Origin: Orbilia blumenaviensis
Lineage: Eukaryota > Ascomycota > Orbiliomycetes > Orbiliales > Orbiliaceae
Reading direction: 5' to 3'
Assembly: GCA_036872755.1 (NCBI GenBank)
Contig: JAVHNS010000014.1
Span: 1,178,001-1,242,000 of the forward strand
Length of the DNA: 64,000 nt
Shown here: in pieces, positions 12,127-22,910 of the stretch
How the letters are laid out: every line of letters starts with the position of its first letter
How positions within the stretch are numbered: position 1 is the first letter of the stretch
Notes under the pieces: model-generated
What the model was told of the DNA's origin: nothing
Database searches by the model: none
The model's input: the letters and a program-made list of their open reading frames with translations, nothing else
Program-made: the position numbers and the translations under genes

Positions 12127-12966
12127 CCAGAGAAACCGGGGCGGATGATTATCAAATGTAGGCGACGAGAGTGGGAGGGAACGAATGCACCGAATGGGTG
12201 GTTTCCCTTTTTGGTTTTCCCTTTGGTATAACTGTCTCGTGAACAAAGTTAACAATTCAGACTCTTCCTCTTATCTCCTTTATCTTTTGAAAAAAAAAAA
12301 AAGAAAGAAAGAAAAAGAAAAAGAAAAACAATTGATTCAAAATAATTTAAAAGAATAAAGTAGAGCCCGACAGGATTGATTGCGCAAAGTCAGGCGGAAG
12401 GGGTGTGAAAAGGTAGATGGGAGCACGAGCAAAGCATGCAGATGGGGGAAATATCTATACAGGAGTATATATACTACCTGGTGGGCGGCCTGACTATCAG
12501 GTGGGAGAAGCAGAAAGAAGGAAGCTAGCGATGGGGATTAATTTTGGAAACGCCGGAACGGAGGATAGAATCAATCGGTCAGGGCAGACAGAAAAAAGGA
12601 AGAGGAAGAGGAAGAAGAGAAGCTGAGAGGGAGAGAGGGAGGGAGAGGAGGGGCTGCGGTAGCACACCGGGACGGTATCGACAGCTGTCGCCCGCAGACT
12701 GGAATTATTCGATCAGACGGAGAAGACTGCAGACCCGCGTACAGAGGTAGCTTTGGTTCCAAGCTAGGTAGCTATCGCTTAGAGGGGATAGGTGACATAG
12801 CAAGTAGGCAAGTGAACGTGAGCATGAGCGTGAACGAGGGACGAGAATGAAAACGATGTGAACCCGGATACCAGAGTTCTGGGATATCCCGGTCACCCTT
12901 TCTCCCCTCTTCTCTCTAAAAGGAAAAAGAAAAAAAAGAAAAAAAAGGATCAATGCATGGGGTCAT

Positions 12967-13118
12967 AGGTATGTCGGTATGTACTTATGTATGAGGGTAT
13001 ATATATGTGGGCATGTATGTGTGGGCATGTATGTATGTACGCATGTATGTATGTCGTTGACGGTTCTTGAGTTGGGTTTGTTGATTGTAACATACACACA
13101 CACAAACACACTCACACG
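12967..13118. repeat. (GTAT/GTGG)n and (CA)n microsatellites
   Basis: Repeated ATGTATGT and GTGGGCATGTATGT units occupy about 12,967-13,052. A (CA)n-rich stretch follows at about 13,093-13,118. Confidence 0.8.
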
Positions 13119-15027
13119 TACATGTAGCATGCATATAACATTGGCCCGGCCCCAATATATGATACGGTTGAAGAGGGAGAATCAGATATAACGATGACGA
13201 TGCTGATAAAACCGCAAAGAACAAACTTGCAGGGATTTTGTATACGTATCAAATCAATCAATCAATCGGTCAAATTTGCAAACATCGAATACAAGTTCAT
13301 CTTTTTGGTCAGTAGCATAGTATACGTCCGGTCCTTACATGACTCGACTCGGGGCAGCTCCGAGAAGGATAATTCAGAAATCCCCCCCTCTTCGAAATCT
13401 TTCCCCCGGGAAAGCCGGAGAGAGATATACACGCACCCACTTGAAATTGTCTTGTACGTAAACTTATATCAAGGAAATAGGAAGGAGAAGCGCAAGCCCG
13501 AATGGAAAAGTTTCAAACCCCCCTCTCGAAAAAAAAAAAAAAAAAAAAACTGGCTGCTGTGCAACTGCCGGCGATGTTGTTGCGTTTTGAGGTTTGGGGT
13601 CCCAGCGAAAAAAACTTGGCGTGGAGTACTCCAATCAGGCCGCCTCGTCCGAAAACGTGCTCTCCAGGGCTGCCGCTCGCCCAGTCCGCGCTAACCTACC
13701 TCCGTCCTAGTGCGCTTGACGGCGGCCAAGGTCTTGAAGTACCTTTTTCCCAGATTCTCTCTGTATCGACCACTCAGTGGTACAGAAGGGCCATACGCTC
13801 CCCAGGGCACTGGAAAGGCTTGTCCCGCAATCGATCTGGAACCCGGCCTTCTCCGCGGCTGCTTGCTTGCTTGCTTGCTTTGCTACCTCTACATATTACA
13901 TATACTAACTGACTTAACTTGCTGCACCTGCAGTCTCTGCGGTCTAACGGGAACGGGGTTGGCCTAGCCCATCGTCACTACTACTACTACTCAAGCAGTT
14001 ACCTTAAAATTCATCAAGTAGCTATAGTTGCAACCCACTATACATATTCACTTAGCAGTACTTTTACGCACTTATATATATATGCACTAGTATACTATCG
14101 GAATCGAAATATACAATATAGCCGGAAGGGTCACCGACTGCAGCTGACCCTATCCTATCCTATTGTCTTCTTCTGTTGTTTTTTTATTTTTGTTTTTTTC
14201 GGTTGTGTGTGCCAAAGCCCGTCCACGAATAATACATTAGAAGTTGATGATTACTATGTAGGTATGTAAGTAAGTAGGTGGGTAAGTAGGTTAGCTCGGT
14301 AATGGAAAAGCAGCTGCAGCTCGTACGTAGCACAAGGGGAATGGGGGAAAAAAGGAAAGAAAAAAGAAGACCATGAACAGAGAAACCGGAGAAAAGAAAG
14401 GGTAGTTAAAAGAGTAACAGTTATATAAAACCACCAAAAACACAATAAAAAGAAAGAAAACGATGCCAATGACGTTCCACATAATCCCCCCAATATACCC
14501 GAGGAAGAACAAACTGAAAGACAAGGGAAAGAGACAAAAACAAGGAATAATAAAAAAGGTAGGTAGTTAAGTAGAGTAAAATATGGACAGGAGAAACAAT
14601 AATGCAATAAACAATAATTCCTATATTTTTGTATGCCAGAAGCAGACGATGAAAGAGAAGAGTATAGAGACAAGAGAAAAAAAAAAAGGACTCCGTGACA
14701 AAGGGAAACAAAAATTTGAACCTGACCAAAGAGGTTCGCCAATCCCAGATCATGCTATGAATGATTAAGTTTTAGTTGAGGCAAATGCAATCAGAACAAC
14801 ATTAGCGTATGCATTTCATGCCATCAAGCCATACCTCGAAGAAAAGAAAAAAGAAAAGAAAAGGGAAGGAAGGAAGGGCTGTTGTAGTATGTAGTCGTCT
14901 TCCCATCCCTTCCAATACCTCTCGGCCAAAGGACGAAAAGAGGGTGATGAAATGAAGAAAAAGAAGCAAAAATTAAGACGAAAAACAAGAAAAGGAAAAA
15001 AAAAAAAAGGCTGCACAAATCATGCTT

Positions 15028-16724
15028 TTAAAAGTTCTGTGCAATACCACTGGTTCCTTGACGTGGCATCTGGGCGTAATGTGTATCAGGGGGGTTTTCG
15101 ATCCTGGTATTTCTCCGAGCCCCGACTTGCTGGATCATGGGTGGCTGGTGATACCCCTGCTCAGGCGCGTGATCATGATAATCATAATCCCCGGCGTAAG
15201 GATTTGCTACGTCGTTATAGTAGTCATTCCCATCGGACACATATGTATTCCGGTAACCGTTATTTCCAGGAACCTCGTGCGCCCCGCTGTCTTCCGATTG
15301 ACGGGTAGCGTTGGTGTAGCGAGATGAAGCAACCGAATCGCCTCGCTGAAGACCGTCATCCAACTCGCTCGGTCCGGTAGTGGTCGGCGGGGCGCCAATG
15401 GTACTTGAATCGGCGGTGCTGGGTCGGTTTGTCGGACTCGAAAGCAGCGGGGAGTGGGAGTGACGGTCACGTTTTTTCGCCTCATCATCCGAGTGGGCAG
15501 CAGCACCAGCGGCAATAGCGCCGCCACCGAGAACCGCGGCTCCCGTGACACCCGCAGCGACTGGAATCGCACCAGCCGCCACCGGCGAGCCGTAGAGTTC
15601 TGGCTGCTGTGGAGGTTGGTACTGTGGTCCTCCGGCACCGGAGAAGTTTGTGTTCCCGTATCCTCCCCCTCCCACCGTGTTTGATGTGGCAGCGCTGGCT
15701 GACAATGGGGCAGACGCTTTACGCCCACCCGCAGTGTTTCCCCAGCCACGATAACCAGCCTCTACCTCAGCCATATCGCCGACGCCGCCACCGCCGCCGC
15801 CACCACCACCAGCTTGGCTCGCTCCACCTGTCGCGGCAAGCGCGATCGGACCTGGCGATCCATCATTGTTGGGATTATAGCCATACTCCTCAACCTCCTT
15901 CCTTCGCATTTCCTCGCTAGCCTTGCGCTTCTTGTGCCGCCTCCATAGGAAGATTCCGAGAAATGCCAACAGAACCACTCCGAAAATCGGTATTATGATC
16001 GCAATCGCAATTTTCGCAGGCTGGCTGAGGCCGCCACCACCGGAAGCAGGGATGGCAGTCGCAGAGATCGTCGCAGAGGTCGAAGTTGATGACGATTGAG
16101 TCGAACTCGGCGGGAGGCTTGTTGTGGATCTGTCGGTATTGAGAGAAGTTGTGGTGATTGTGATCGTGGTATCAGCCGAGGTTGTCGGTGTAACGGTGAT
16201 GACTGTCACGCTGGGGGATGTTGAAGATTCCGGCTCGGTTGTGGACGACTCTTCAGAGGTTGTTGGCAAGGGCTCTTCGGTTGTCGAGGATGGCTCCTCT
16301 GTGGTGGATGAGGGTTCTTCTGTTGTCGAGGAAGGTTCCGGTGTGGATGTCGTTTCTTCGGGAATACTGGTTGAACTCTCGGATGTTGGCTCCGGCGGGG
16401 GAGTGGTGGTTTCTTCCGGCGGTGCGGTGGTGGAAGTTTCTTCGGGTAGGGGAGTGGAAGTCTCGCTGGGCAAAGTTGTGCTAGATTCGGTTTCTCCCGG
16501 TATTGTTGGTTCCGCTGTGGGAAGCGTTGATGAGGCTGTAAAAGAAGGATCACAAGATTGAAGTGTTAGTCAAAGAAGAATATTTATACATATATTTAAT
16601 TCCATTTTTCTGTGACGTAAAGTTTCCCGAAGTGATTTTCTTTGGGAGAGAGCGATTGGGAAGGGTACTGGTTTTTCTTGTTTTTGTTTTTAAGGTTTGG
16701 CTTGTATTTACCTGTGTCAGACAT
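15028..16724 (-). CDS. Ser/Thr-rich single-pass membrane protein, sensor-like
   Basis: Two exons: a 13-nt first exon (16724-16712, ATG TCT GAC ACA G) and 16535-15028, separated by a 176-nt intron, give 506 residues. Residues 1-150 are almost entirely Thr, Ser, Pro and Glu, including tandem EPSSTTEE units, and would be heavily O-glycosylated if outside the cell. A membrane segment follows (PAKIAIAIIIPIFGVVLLAF), then the basic stop-transfer LWRRHKKRK and a cytoplasmic tail of about 300 residues rich in Gly, Ala, Asn and Tyr. The layout resembles fungal Mid2/WSC-type wall sensors and Axl2-like proteins, but I see no Cys-rich WSC domain and no cleavable signal peptide, so the topology would rest on the membrane segment itself. 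Specific function is unknown. It reads in the same direction as the 764-residue membrane protein upstream. Confidence 0.78.
16270..16339 (-). repeat. 24-nt coding minisatellite (EPSSTTEE units)
   Basis: Three near-identical 24-nt units lie inside the Ser/Thr-rich ectodomain, each encoding EPSSTTEE with mostly third-position differences. Copy number is likely to vary among strains, as in other fungal surface proteins. Confidence 0.85.
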
Positions 16725-16898
16725 CTTTGCGTAGAAAGAAGGCCGTATGTATTAAAGATCGTGTATGATTAAGTACTGCTTAGGTACTTATATATATCTG
16801 AGTGTGTAGAAATCGACGGATCGGAAAGCCGGGCAGATCCGAGAGAGAGCGTCCTGGGGAATGTTGGATGTTGGATGTTGGATGGAATCGGATTTTCT

Positions 16899-16922
16899 TT
16901 CTCTCTCTCTCTCTCTCTCTCT
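16899..16922. repeat. (CT)n microsatellite
   Basis: An uninterrupted run of CT dinucleotides lies about 175-200 nt upstream of the start codon of the Ser/Thr-rich membrane protein gene, so it probably sits in its promoter or leader. Confidence 0.85.
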
Positions 16923-18103
16923 TTTTATTATTTATAGTCGGGCTGAAAATTCCATGGGAGAGTGTATATATGAGTGCGTAGTAAGCCGCGAATAGGGAAT
17001 CAACAACAACCGAATGTGTCGATTCGAGGGAGAAAAAAATAGGATTGAAAAAAAACAAGGGTCCTTTTTTTTTGTTTCTTTCCGGCGAGCAGGTCAAAGA
17101 CGTAAGTGTCGGTAAGACAAAGGGAGAGATAGACGACAACGACGACGACGATGGCGGCAATTGGAGTATATAAGGGGCGATCCTTTCTTTCTTTCGTTCT
17201 TTCTTTCTTAATGGGAGAGGGAGGATGATAAGGAGAGGGGAAGGATAGAGGAGAGAATAGATTATGAAAGGGAAAGGGAAAGGAGGTGAGGTGAGGTCAG
17301 GTTCCGTGATGGGGGGAGTGTCCCGTCAAATATGAACATGCAGATGAACGAACCGGTTCTGCAGTATTTAGGAGGAGGGAGCTGTTAGTCGGATCGAAAC
17401 AGTATAAGTGCGAGTACAAGCATGCACAAGTTACAGCGCACACCCACACACACACACAGCCTTATATCAGAACGTTAACGGCAGTCGCAGCAGTCGGGAC
17501 GGGGAAAAATAAAAAAGACGCGAATGTCGACGGAAAGTGAAGTGTAACTCTTTTTTTTTTTTTTTCCCTTTATTTTATTTTAGGTCTTGCAGGTGGATGG
17601 ATTGATGGAATGGGGGTGATGGTGGTTATATTAGATTGCGGCAAGCCAGCCCAAGTGCAGCCTCAGCCCCACATGCACACACCCACACAGACACACACAA
17701 ACTCGGTCGGTCGGCTTGGCTTGCAGACAAGGGAAGTTCTGGTTCGGAGATCAGAGACAAGATTCAAAAGAAAGAGAAAGAAGGAGGAAAGAGGAAAGAG
17801 GAAGGAAGGAAGGAACCGGATTGGAGAAAGAAAGAAGAAGAAGAAAAGGATATCAGGATGTACAGATGATGCAGATGCATATATGCAGACGCAGATTCGA
17901 TGGGATGGTACAGGATGAACGGGGGGGAAAGAAGGAATGGAAGGGAAAGAAGAAGAAGGGAAGGAGGGATGATGGATGATTAAGAAAAAAAAAAGGTGAT
18001 CTGATTTTGATTCTGCGTGTGCGCTGTTTGTGGATGGATGGATGGATGAGCATATGAAGGGTGTGCCTGGTAAATGCTACACCACCACCACCACCAGTTC
18101 CGG

Positions 18104-18146
18104 TTGACTGACTGACTGATTGACCGACCGACCGACCGACTGACAG
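18104..18146. repeat. (GACT)n/(GACC)n microsatellite
   Basis: Tandem TGAC-T and GACC units with a switch from one repeat type to the other. Confidence 0.85.
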
Positions 18147-18318
18147 GTCCAAGCCAGGTCAAGTCAAGGGCCCTGCATGTTCATGTTAAAATACCATTGG
18201 CGTACCAAGATTGGCATGCTCGATCGAATTGCCGCTCTTTCAGGCTATTAATAATCCTTTTTTTCTTTCAGTCTCCTCCCGGCGCTCACGAGCCGCCCTG
18301 TTGCCCTTTTTTCGCATC

Positions 18319-18360
18319 TACACTACACTACACTACACTACACCACACCACACCACACTA
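18319..18360. repeat. (CACTA)n/(CACCA)n microsatellite
   Basis: Eight consecutive 5-nt units alternate between CACTA and its one-base variant CACCA. Confidence 0.85.
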
Positions 18361-19533
18361 TTCATCAGGGACTAACTACTACCTAGGTACTCATATTAAG
18401 AGTGCACGAGTGCAGCATGTAGGTACAGCGTGTACCTGCAGCCGGAGGAGGAGGAGGGAAGGGAAAAAAGAAGGGCAGATCTCATGCACCTGCCGAATCA
18501 ACTATATTAACCTTCCTTTCCCTTACTTGTTTCCCCCTTCCTTCCTTTCCTTCCCAAACAAAAACAAATATAATATTATATATATTATATAATATGTGAT
18601 ACAACCGACTTACCCAGATTGATATAATATACGCGGTATGTAGGTAGCTTCTCATACTCATATCCATCTCGTGTTAAAATCGAACAAACCACCACACACA
18701 CACGTACACGTAGAATGCAATGCAATGTTAAAATGCAATGTTAAACTGCAAATGCTTGGCTCCATGCGACGACCCACGATCTGTCAAATCTCTTAATTAC
18801 GCTACTTTATAGAATTTTCCGTTTCCCCCCGGTGTGCTACCACTACTACCACTACTACTACTACTCATCTTGCATACTAAAAATCAAAATTCAAAACCAA
18901 AAATCATCACAGGATCGTGTGTAGCATGCGCGCGCGCGCTCTAGCCTGGCTTTCTCCACAAAACAATGGAAAGAATTCGAATTCTTTCCCCCCCGTAGAT
19001 TAGAATTCTACCCGTCCTTGTAATCAAAAAAAAAAATCGCACTATAATATATATTAATTCCCAGGTAATCAACCTGGAACTACCCGGCCGGTCGACAGCG
19101 GACAGTAATTAAAATGAAAATGAAAATGAAAAAAAAAAAAAGTTTGAATTGGATCTGGACTGTATATTTAACCCAATACGATCAGGATACTACTACTCAT
19201 TCGATCGTTGGTATCTCTCCGACGTCATCAGTAATTGCAAGATGCCCATGCATACCTATACATATATACATACTGTGCCAGAAATGCCCTGGGGATCGAT
19301 ACGGTATCAGTGCGGTATTGTAACTTGAATCTCTATTTTTTTTTATTTTCGACAATACGGTATATTATGACCAAAATACCTTCGTATAATTGGATTAGAA
19401 CGGTATTCAAACCCCATTGTTCTGCCACGGTAGGTAGGTATATATTAGTACCAACATAAGTAGATATGTATGACCGTTGCCTGGCCTCGGGTGAAATATT
19501 CTAGGTGAATGCTCTACTAATTCATATCATCTT

Positions 19534-19589
19534 TTGATTGTGATTGTGATTGTGATTTTGGTTTTGATTTGAATTTGAATTTGAATTTG
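19534..19589. repeat. (GTGATT)n/(GAATTT)n hexanucleotide repeat
   Basis: Repeats of TTGTGA pass through TTTTGG/TTTTGA intermediates into TTTGAA repeats, suggesting stepwise decay of a single expanded hexamer. Confidence 0.8.
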
Positions 19590-20463
19590 TTCTAATGTAC
19601 ACGATGGTCGCCTGGATGCCTTCCTCCACCCTCCAAGCCGGCCCGGCCGACCAATCCTGCCATAATATGCATATATCGCACCTTGAATTCATCGACTGGC
19701 GCAGACCAAGAGAGAGAGAGAGCTAAGAGAGAATCCAGATTTGGGGGGGGTCGAAGACCGGAATTTGGGCCCGTTCCCCATATCTTCTCCTCTCCTCCTC
19801 CATCCCAAACATACACACAAGCAGGCCGGACCAGCCCTATCGTCGGCATCCATCCCTCCACCATCCATCGAAGACCATATTATTTTATTTATTATGGCCC
19901 CACCCCCTTGGGTTGTTAAACAAGAAAAGCAATGTGGGAAATAAAAAAAACGACTGCTGTATAATAGAAAACAAAAAAAGCACAAAACGGGAGAGGAAAA
20001 AAAAAAGGGTGTTAAAAATGGGTCTTTAAGAAGAGAAGAGTGAAAAGCCTTTTTAAGGAGAGACGGAAGAAATGAAAATTATGGGAAAGGAGACCTCGAA
20101 ATCGATCGTGCCAGCTGATTCGGATTGTGCCGCGAGGATTCCAGAAGCAGTCCACAAAACAGAAACCTTCGCAAGTTGATAAAGCCTTAATATAATATAC
20201 TCCTTCAGATACGCCAAGATTCCAGCAGAGACGATAAGTTGCGTGCGCATGAGAGCGAGAGAGAGAGAGACCGAGCGAGCGAGCGGGGCTTTCTAGAGGA
20301 AACAGGATATAATAAAATAAAATATTGGAGAAAAAAAGGAAAAGGCCTGGTAGGATATGATATACTGAAGCGCAAAAACGATGATAGAAAGAAAGACAGA
20401 CAACCCCGGCAAAAAAAAAAAAAACAAAGAAGCGTGGCATCGTTACGAAAATGTCAGGCTAGT

Positions 20464-22910
20464 CTAAAGATTGCGCATGTCCCAAGATGGTTTGAGGCTG
20501 GACGTCATGTTCTCGGTCGTCGGTACAACGTCCTGTGGGATACGGCTGACACGGTACGCTCCCGTCCTGCTGTGGTGTGCAGCCGACAGACCCGTGCGGT
20601 TGCTTCGGATGCTGCCGGTGTCGCTAAAGTTATCCCCGCCATCATTCCTGAACTTTCGCGGAGGTGCGAAGTCAAGGCCGGTAAACGCTCCAGATTTGCG
20701 CAATTGGTGACTATAAATGCGTAAAGAAATGCTGTTAGTGAGTTGCTTTGAGACAAAGGTGATTGATGATGATATAAGATTAAGGTACTTACGGAGTGGG
20801 CAAAACGCTCAGTTCATCGAAGGCGGAGGCAAGAGGAGTGTGGGCCCTAACACTAGGTGAGTAGGGTCTCACACCTCCAAAGGCGCTGCCGACTTCAGAT
20901 TCGGTTCCATTTCTGAATTCCTTTGAGCGTGGAGCAGGGGCAAATGCGATCGGAGAAACAAACGAGTCGTCCTTCAGGAGATGTGGTGTTGGGAGAATCA
21001 ACAAGGGTTCTTCAGGGACGGCGTTTTTACGGAGACTAGATGGGGCACGGATACCACGGGAAGGTGGTCCGTTAAAACGATTGCTTTGCGAAGAGTACGA
21101 CCGTGGTGGTGCTGGGCCTCTGTTGCTAGCAGATGATCCCGGACGTGGGCCTGGGCCTTGCTGGAAACGAGGTGGTGCGCGGGGTGGTGGTGTCATTGCT
21201 CTGCGAGTAGGTGGTTCTGCAAATGGACGTTGTTGTGGGTTGGCATAAGTATCATCGTAGTACTGGTCTTCATATCCAGCGTTGTTGTCCTGGTAGTAGT
21301 CGCCGTATTCCTGATTATATCCGTTCGAGTAGTCTTGCTCATAATAGCCTTGGTTGTAGCTGCTGTTCCTGTTAGCAGGATAGTTGTTGTAACCGTTTCC
21401 GTTTCCGTTTCCGTTTCCGTTGGTGATATTGGCGGGCAATGGCGGCATTGGTTCTGCATGGGCTTGAGCGTAATAGTCGAGTCCACCTGGGTTTGCATCG
21501 TCGAAGTATTCCTTGTAGAATGAACGAATACGCATCGCACGTTCTTCCGCATCCTCACCGGCTTCGGCAGCTGGCGGCAATGGTCTGAATCCATATGAAA
21601 GCCTGCGGGGTTCCAGCCTGTCACCGTGGTTGACTTCAAGACCCCCCATCGTGCTCATGCGAGCCTGCTGGGGTACTGGTGCTTGTGGCTCTGGCTCAAC
21701 GACTTGGGGAAGTGAAGCATCCTTGTCAGTTTCAGTTCCAAAGTGCAATCCCTCGAAAGGAGTCGAGGCCTTCTCGTCGAGTTTCAACTGTGGTGGCTTC
21801 TGGGCGACGGGCTTTGGTTGTGGTTCGGCTGGCTGGGCAGGTAATTCTGCAGTTTTCTCGGATTTCGAGGAGTCTAGCTCGCTGGGGTGATCAAAGCCGA
21901 TGTGGGGAACAAGATGCATATGGCTTCGTCGCAGATCGCCGCCATCCTTGTCGATATAGGAATCCCGGGTCTCGGTTTCCGAGGGCAACAGGCCCGGTCC
22001 ACGAGATGGCATGTTACCGTTGTTGCGGGTGGCATCGAAGGCCAGTTCAGGCAATTGCAATTCCGGGACCGTCTTTTGGTTAGAGGGCAAGGAGGCTCCC
22101 CTTGCAGGAGGGGCAGAGGTGGCCATTTTACTCGAGTGTCCGAGAAGATCCGCGGTGAGACTTTCAGTACTGTCTTCATGTTGTCGAATGGAGGCTGTAT
22201 ACAAGGAAGAGTCACGGTTTGGTCGAGGTCCGGTTTTATTGTGGGAAGCGAGAGACGGAGCCGCTGACCCATTTCCATAGGGAAGGCGGTTGATGGAGTT
22301 GGAAGGCTTGTATTTATCGTCGTCGGCAACATAAACCCGGGACATTGAGTGGAGGCTCTCGTGAGAGCCCTGCAGTTCTGGTGGCAGGAGGTAAGGGGCA
22401 GCAACATCCATGTCTAGCGACAGTTGATTCTTATGTCGTCCCGAAGATGGCGCACCAAGACCTCGGTTCTTCTTTCCACCAGCGGAGGGATACTCCATGC
22501 CGAAATCCATACTCTTCGTCTTATCCATCCTGTCTTCTGCCTTGAGTTTGCGTAAATGTCGCTGATGCAATACCACTAGGATAACCAGGGCACCAACGAG
22601 CGGAATACTGCACCATAATTTAATCTTTAGTACACAGCGACACTATATATTAGGAAATTCAAAGTCGCAGAACTTACGCAATACCCAAAACGATAGGCAA
22701 TGTCATGGTAGAATTGGTAATAGGTTTCTCGCAACGCGGAGAGGTGTCATCAGGAGCACAGCTGCTGCTTTCCGTGGGAGTGGCTCGCGGGAGAATAAAG
22801 TCCCGGGCCGCCAGAGTTTGTGTCGAGCGCGGCTCGTAAGCATTGGGGATCGCAGCAACAGGCTCGCGCTGAGGCGCCCGCCTGTAAGGGTGTTGATGAT
22901 GATGCCTCAT
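20464..22910 (-). CDS. Conserved 764-residue single-pass membrane protein
   Basis: Three exons (22910-22678, 22607-20793, 20710-20464) encode 764 residues. A His/Arg-rich N-terminus (MRHHHQHPYRRAP) and about 60 residues of Ser/Thr-rich sequence precede a small Cys motif (CAPDDTSPRCEKP) and one membrane segment (TLPIVLGIAIPLVGALVILVV). A basic juxtamembrane stretch HQRHLRKLKAEDRMDKTKSMDFGMEYP follows, and this region is where I recall conserved proteins of other Pezizomycotina matching (memory, not a search). The long cytoplasmic tail is disordered: Pro/Gln/Asn-rich with a YYEQDYSNGYNQEYGDYYQ-like Tyr stretch, ending in PPRKFRNDGG and RISRIPQ-like basic sequence. Function unknown; a plasma-membrane scaffold or sensor is only a guess. 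A (GGAAAC)n tract encodes repeated Gly-Asn near 21,395-21,422. No signal peptide is evident. Confidence 0.8.

Larger units (their letters stand above)
10274..15027. other. 4.8-kb gene-free low-complexity region upstream of PHO81
   Basis: I see no protein, tRNA or rRNA gene. The + strand is purine-rich over long stretches (for example 10,370-10,420, 11,330-11,360, 12,590-12,650, 14,330-14,560). There are homopolymers (A24 near 11,025-11,048), TATAGA-type repeats (12,051-12,126), (GTAT)n/(CA)n around 12,970-13,120 and AAAG runs. Open frames here consist of Lys/Glu/Arg or Ser/Phe runs. The missing 5' exon(s) and promoter of PHO81 must lie in the right neighbourhood, and the 3' end of the Ser/Thr-rich membrane protein gene lies at the far side. 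Confidence 0.6.
16725..20463. other. 3.7-kb gene-free low-complexity region
   Basis: The promoter and 5' leader of the Ser/Thr-rich protein gene must lie at the left edge and the 3' end of the 764-residue protein gene at the right. In between are (CT)n at 16,899-16,922, AAAG/GGAAA purine tracts at 17,210-17,990, GACT/GACC repeats at 18,104-18,146, CACTA repeats at 18,319-18,360, GTGATT/GAATTT repeats at 19,534-19,589 and a perfect TACCTAGGTA at 18,380-18,389. I recognise no coding sequence or RNA gene. Confidence 0.6.

Noticed and set aside
13194..13967. Overlapping open frames of 85-166 codons on the + strand.
   Set aside because: They contain poly-Lys from an A-run, no recognisable motif, and no splice-supported extension; they look accidental.
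14254..15018. Phe/Ser/Leu-rich open frames on the minus strand that resemble membrane proteins.
   Set aside because: The hydrophobicity comes from translating polypyrimidine DNA (complement of AAAG/GGAAA tracts).
16124..16561. A 145-codon open frame on the + strand rich in Val, Ser and Glu.
   Set aside because: It is the exact antisense of the Ser/Thr-rich ectodomain, where the codon pattern of Thr/Ser/Glu repeats leaves the other strand open.
18104..18360. Short direct repeats considered as a CRISPR-like array.
   Set aside because: The units are 4-5 nt microsatellites without spacers, and the organism is a fungus.
21158..22407. Several open frames of 90-180 codons on both strands.
   Set aside because: They overlap the 764-residue membrane protein in other frames. 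The chosen frame has the splice sites, the membrane segment and the conserved juxtamembrane motif.
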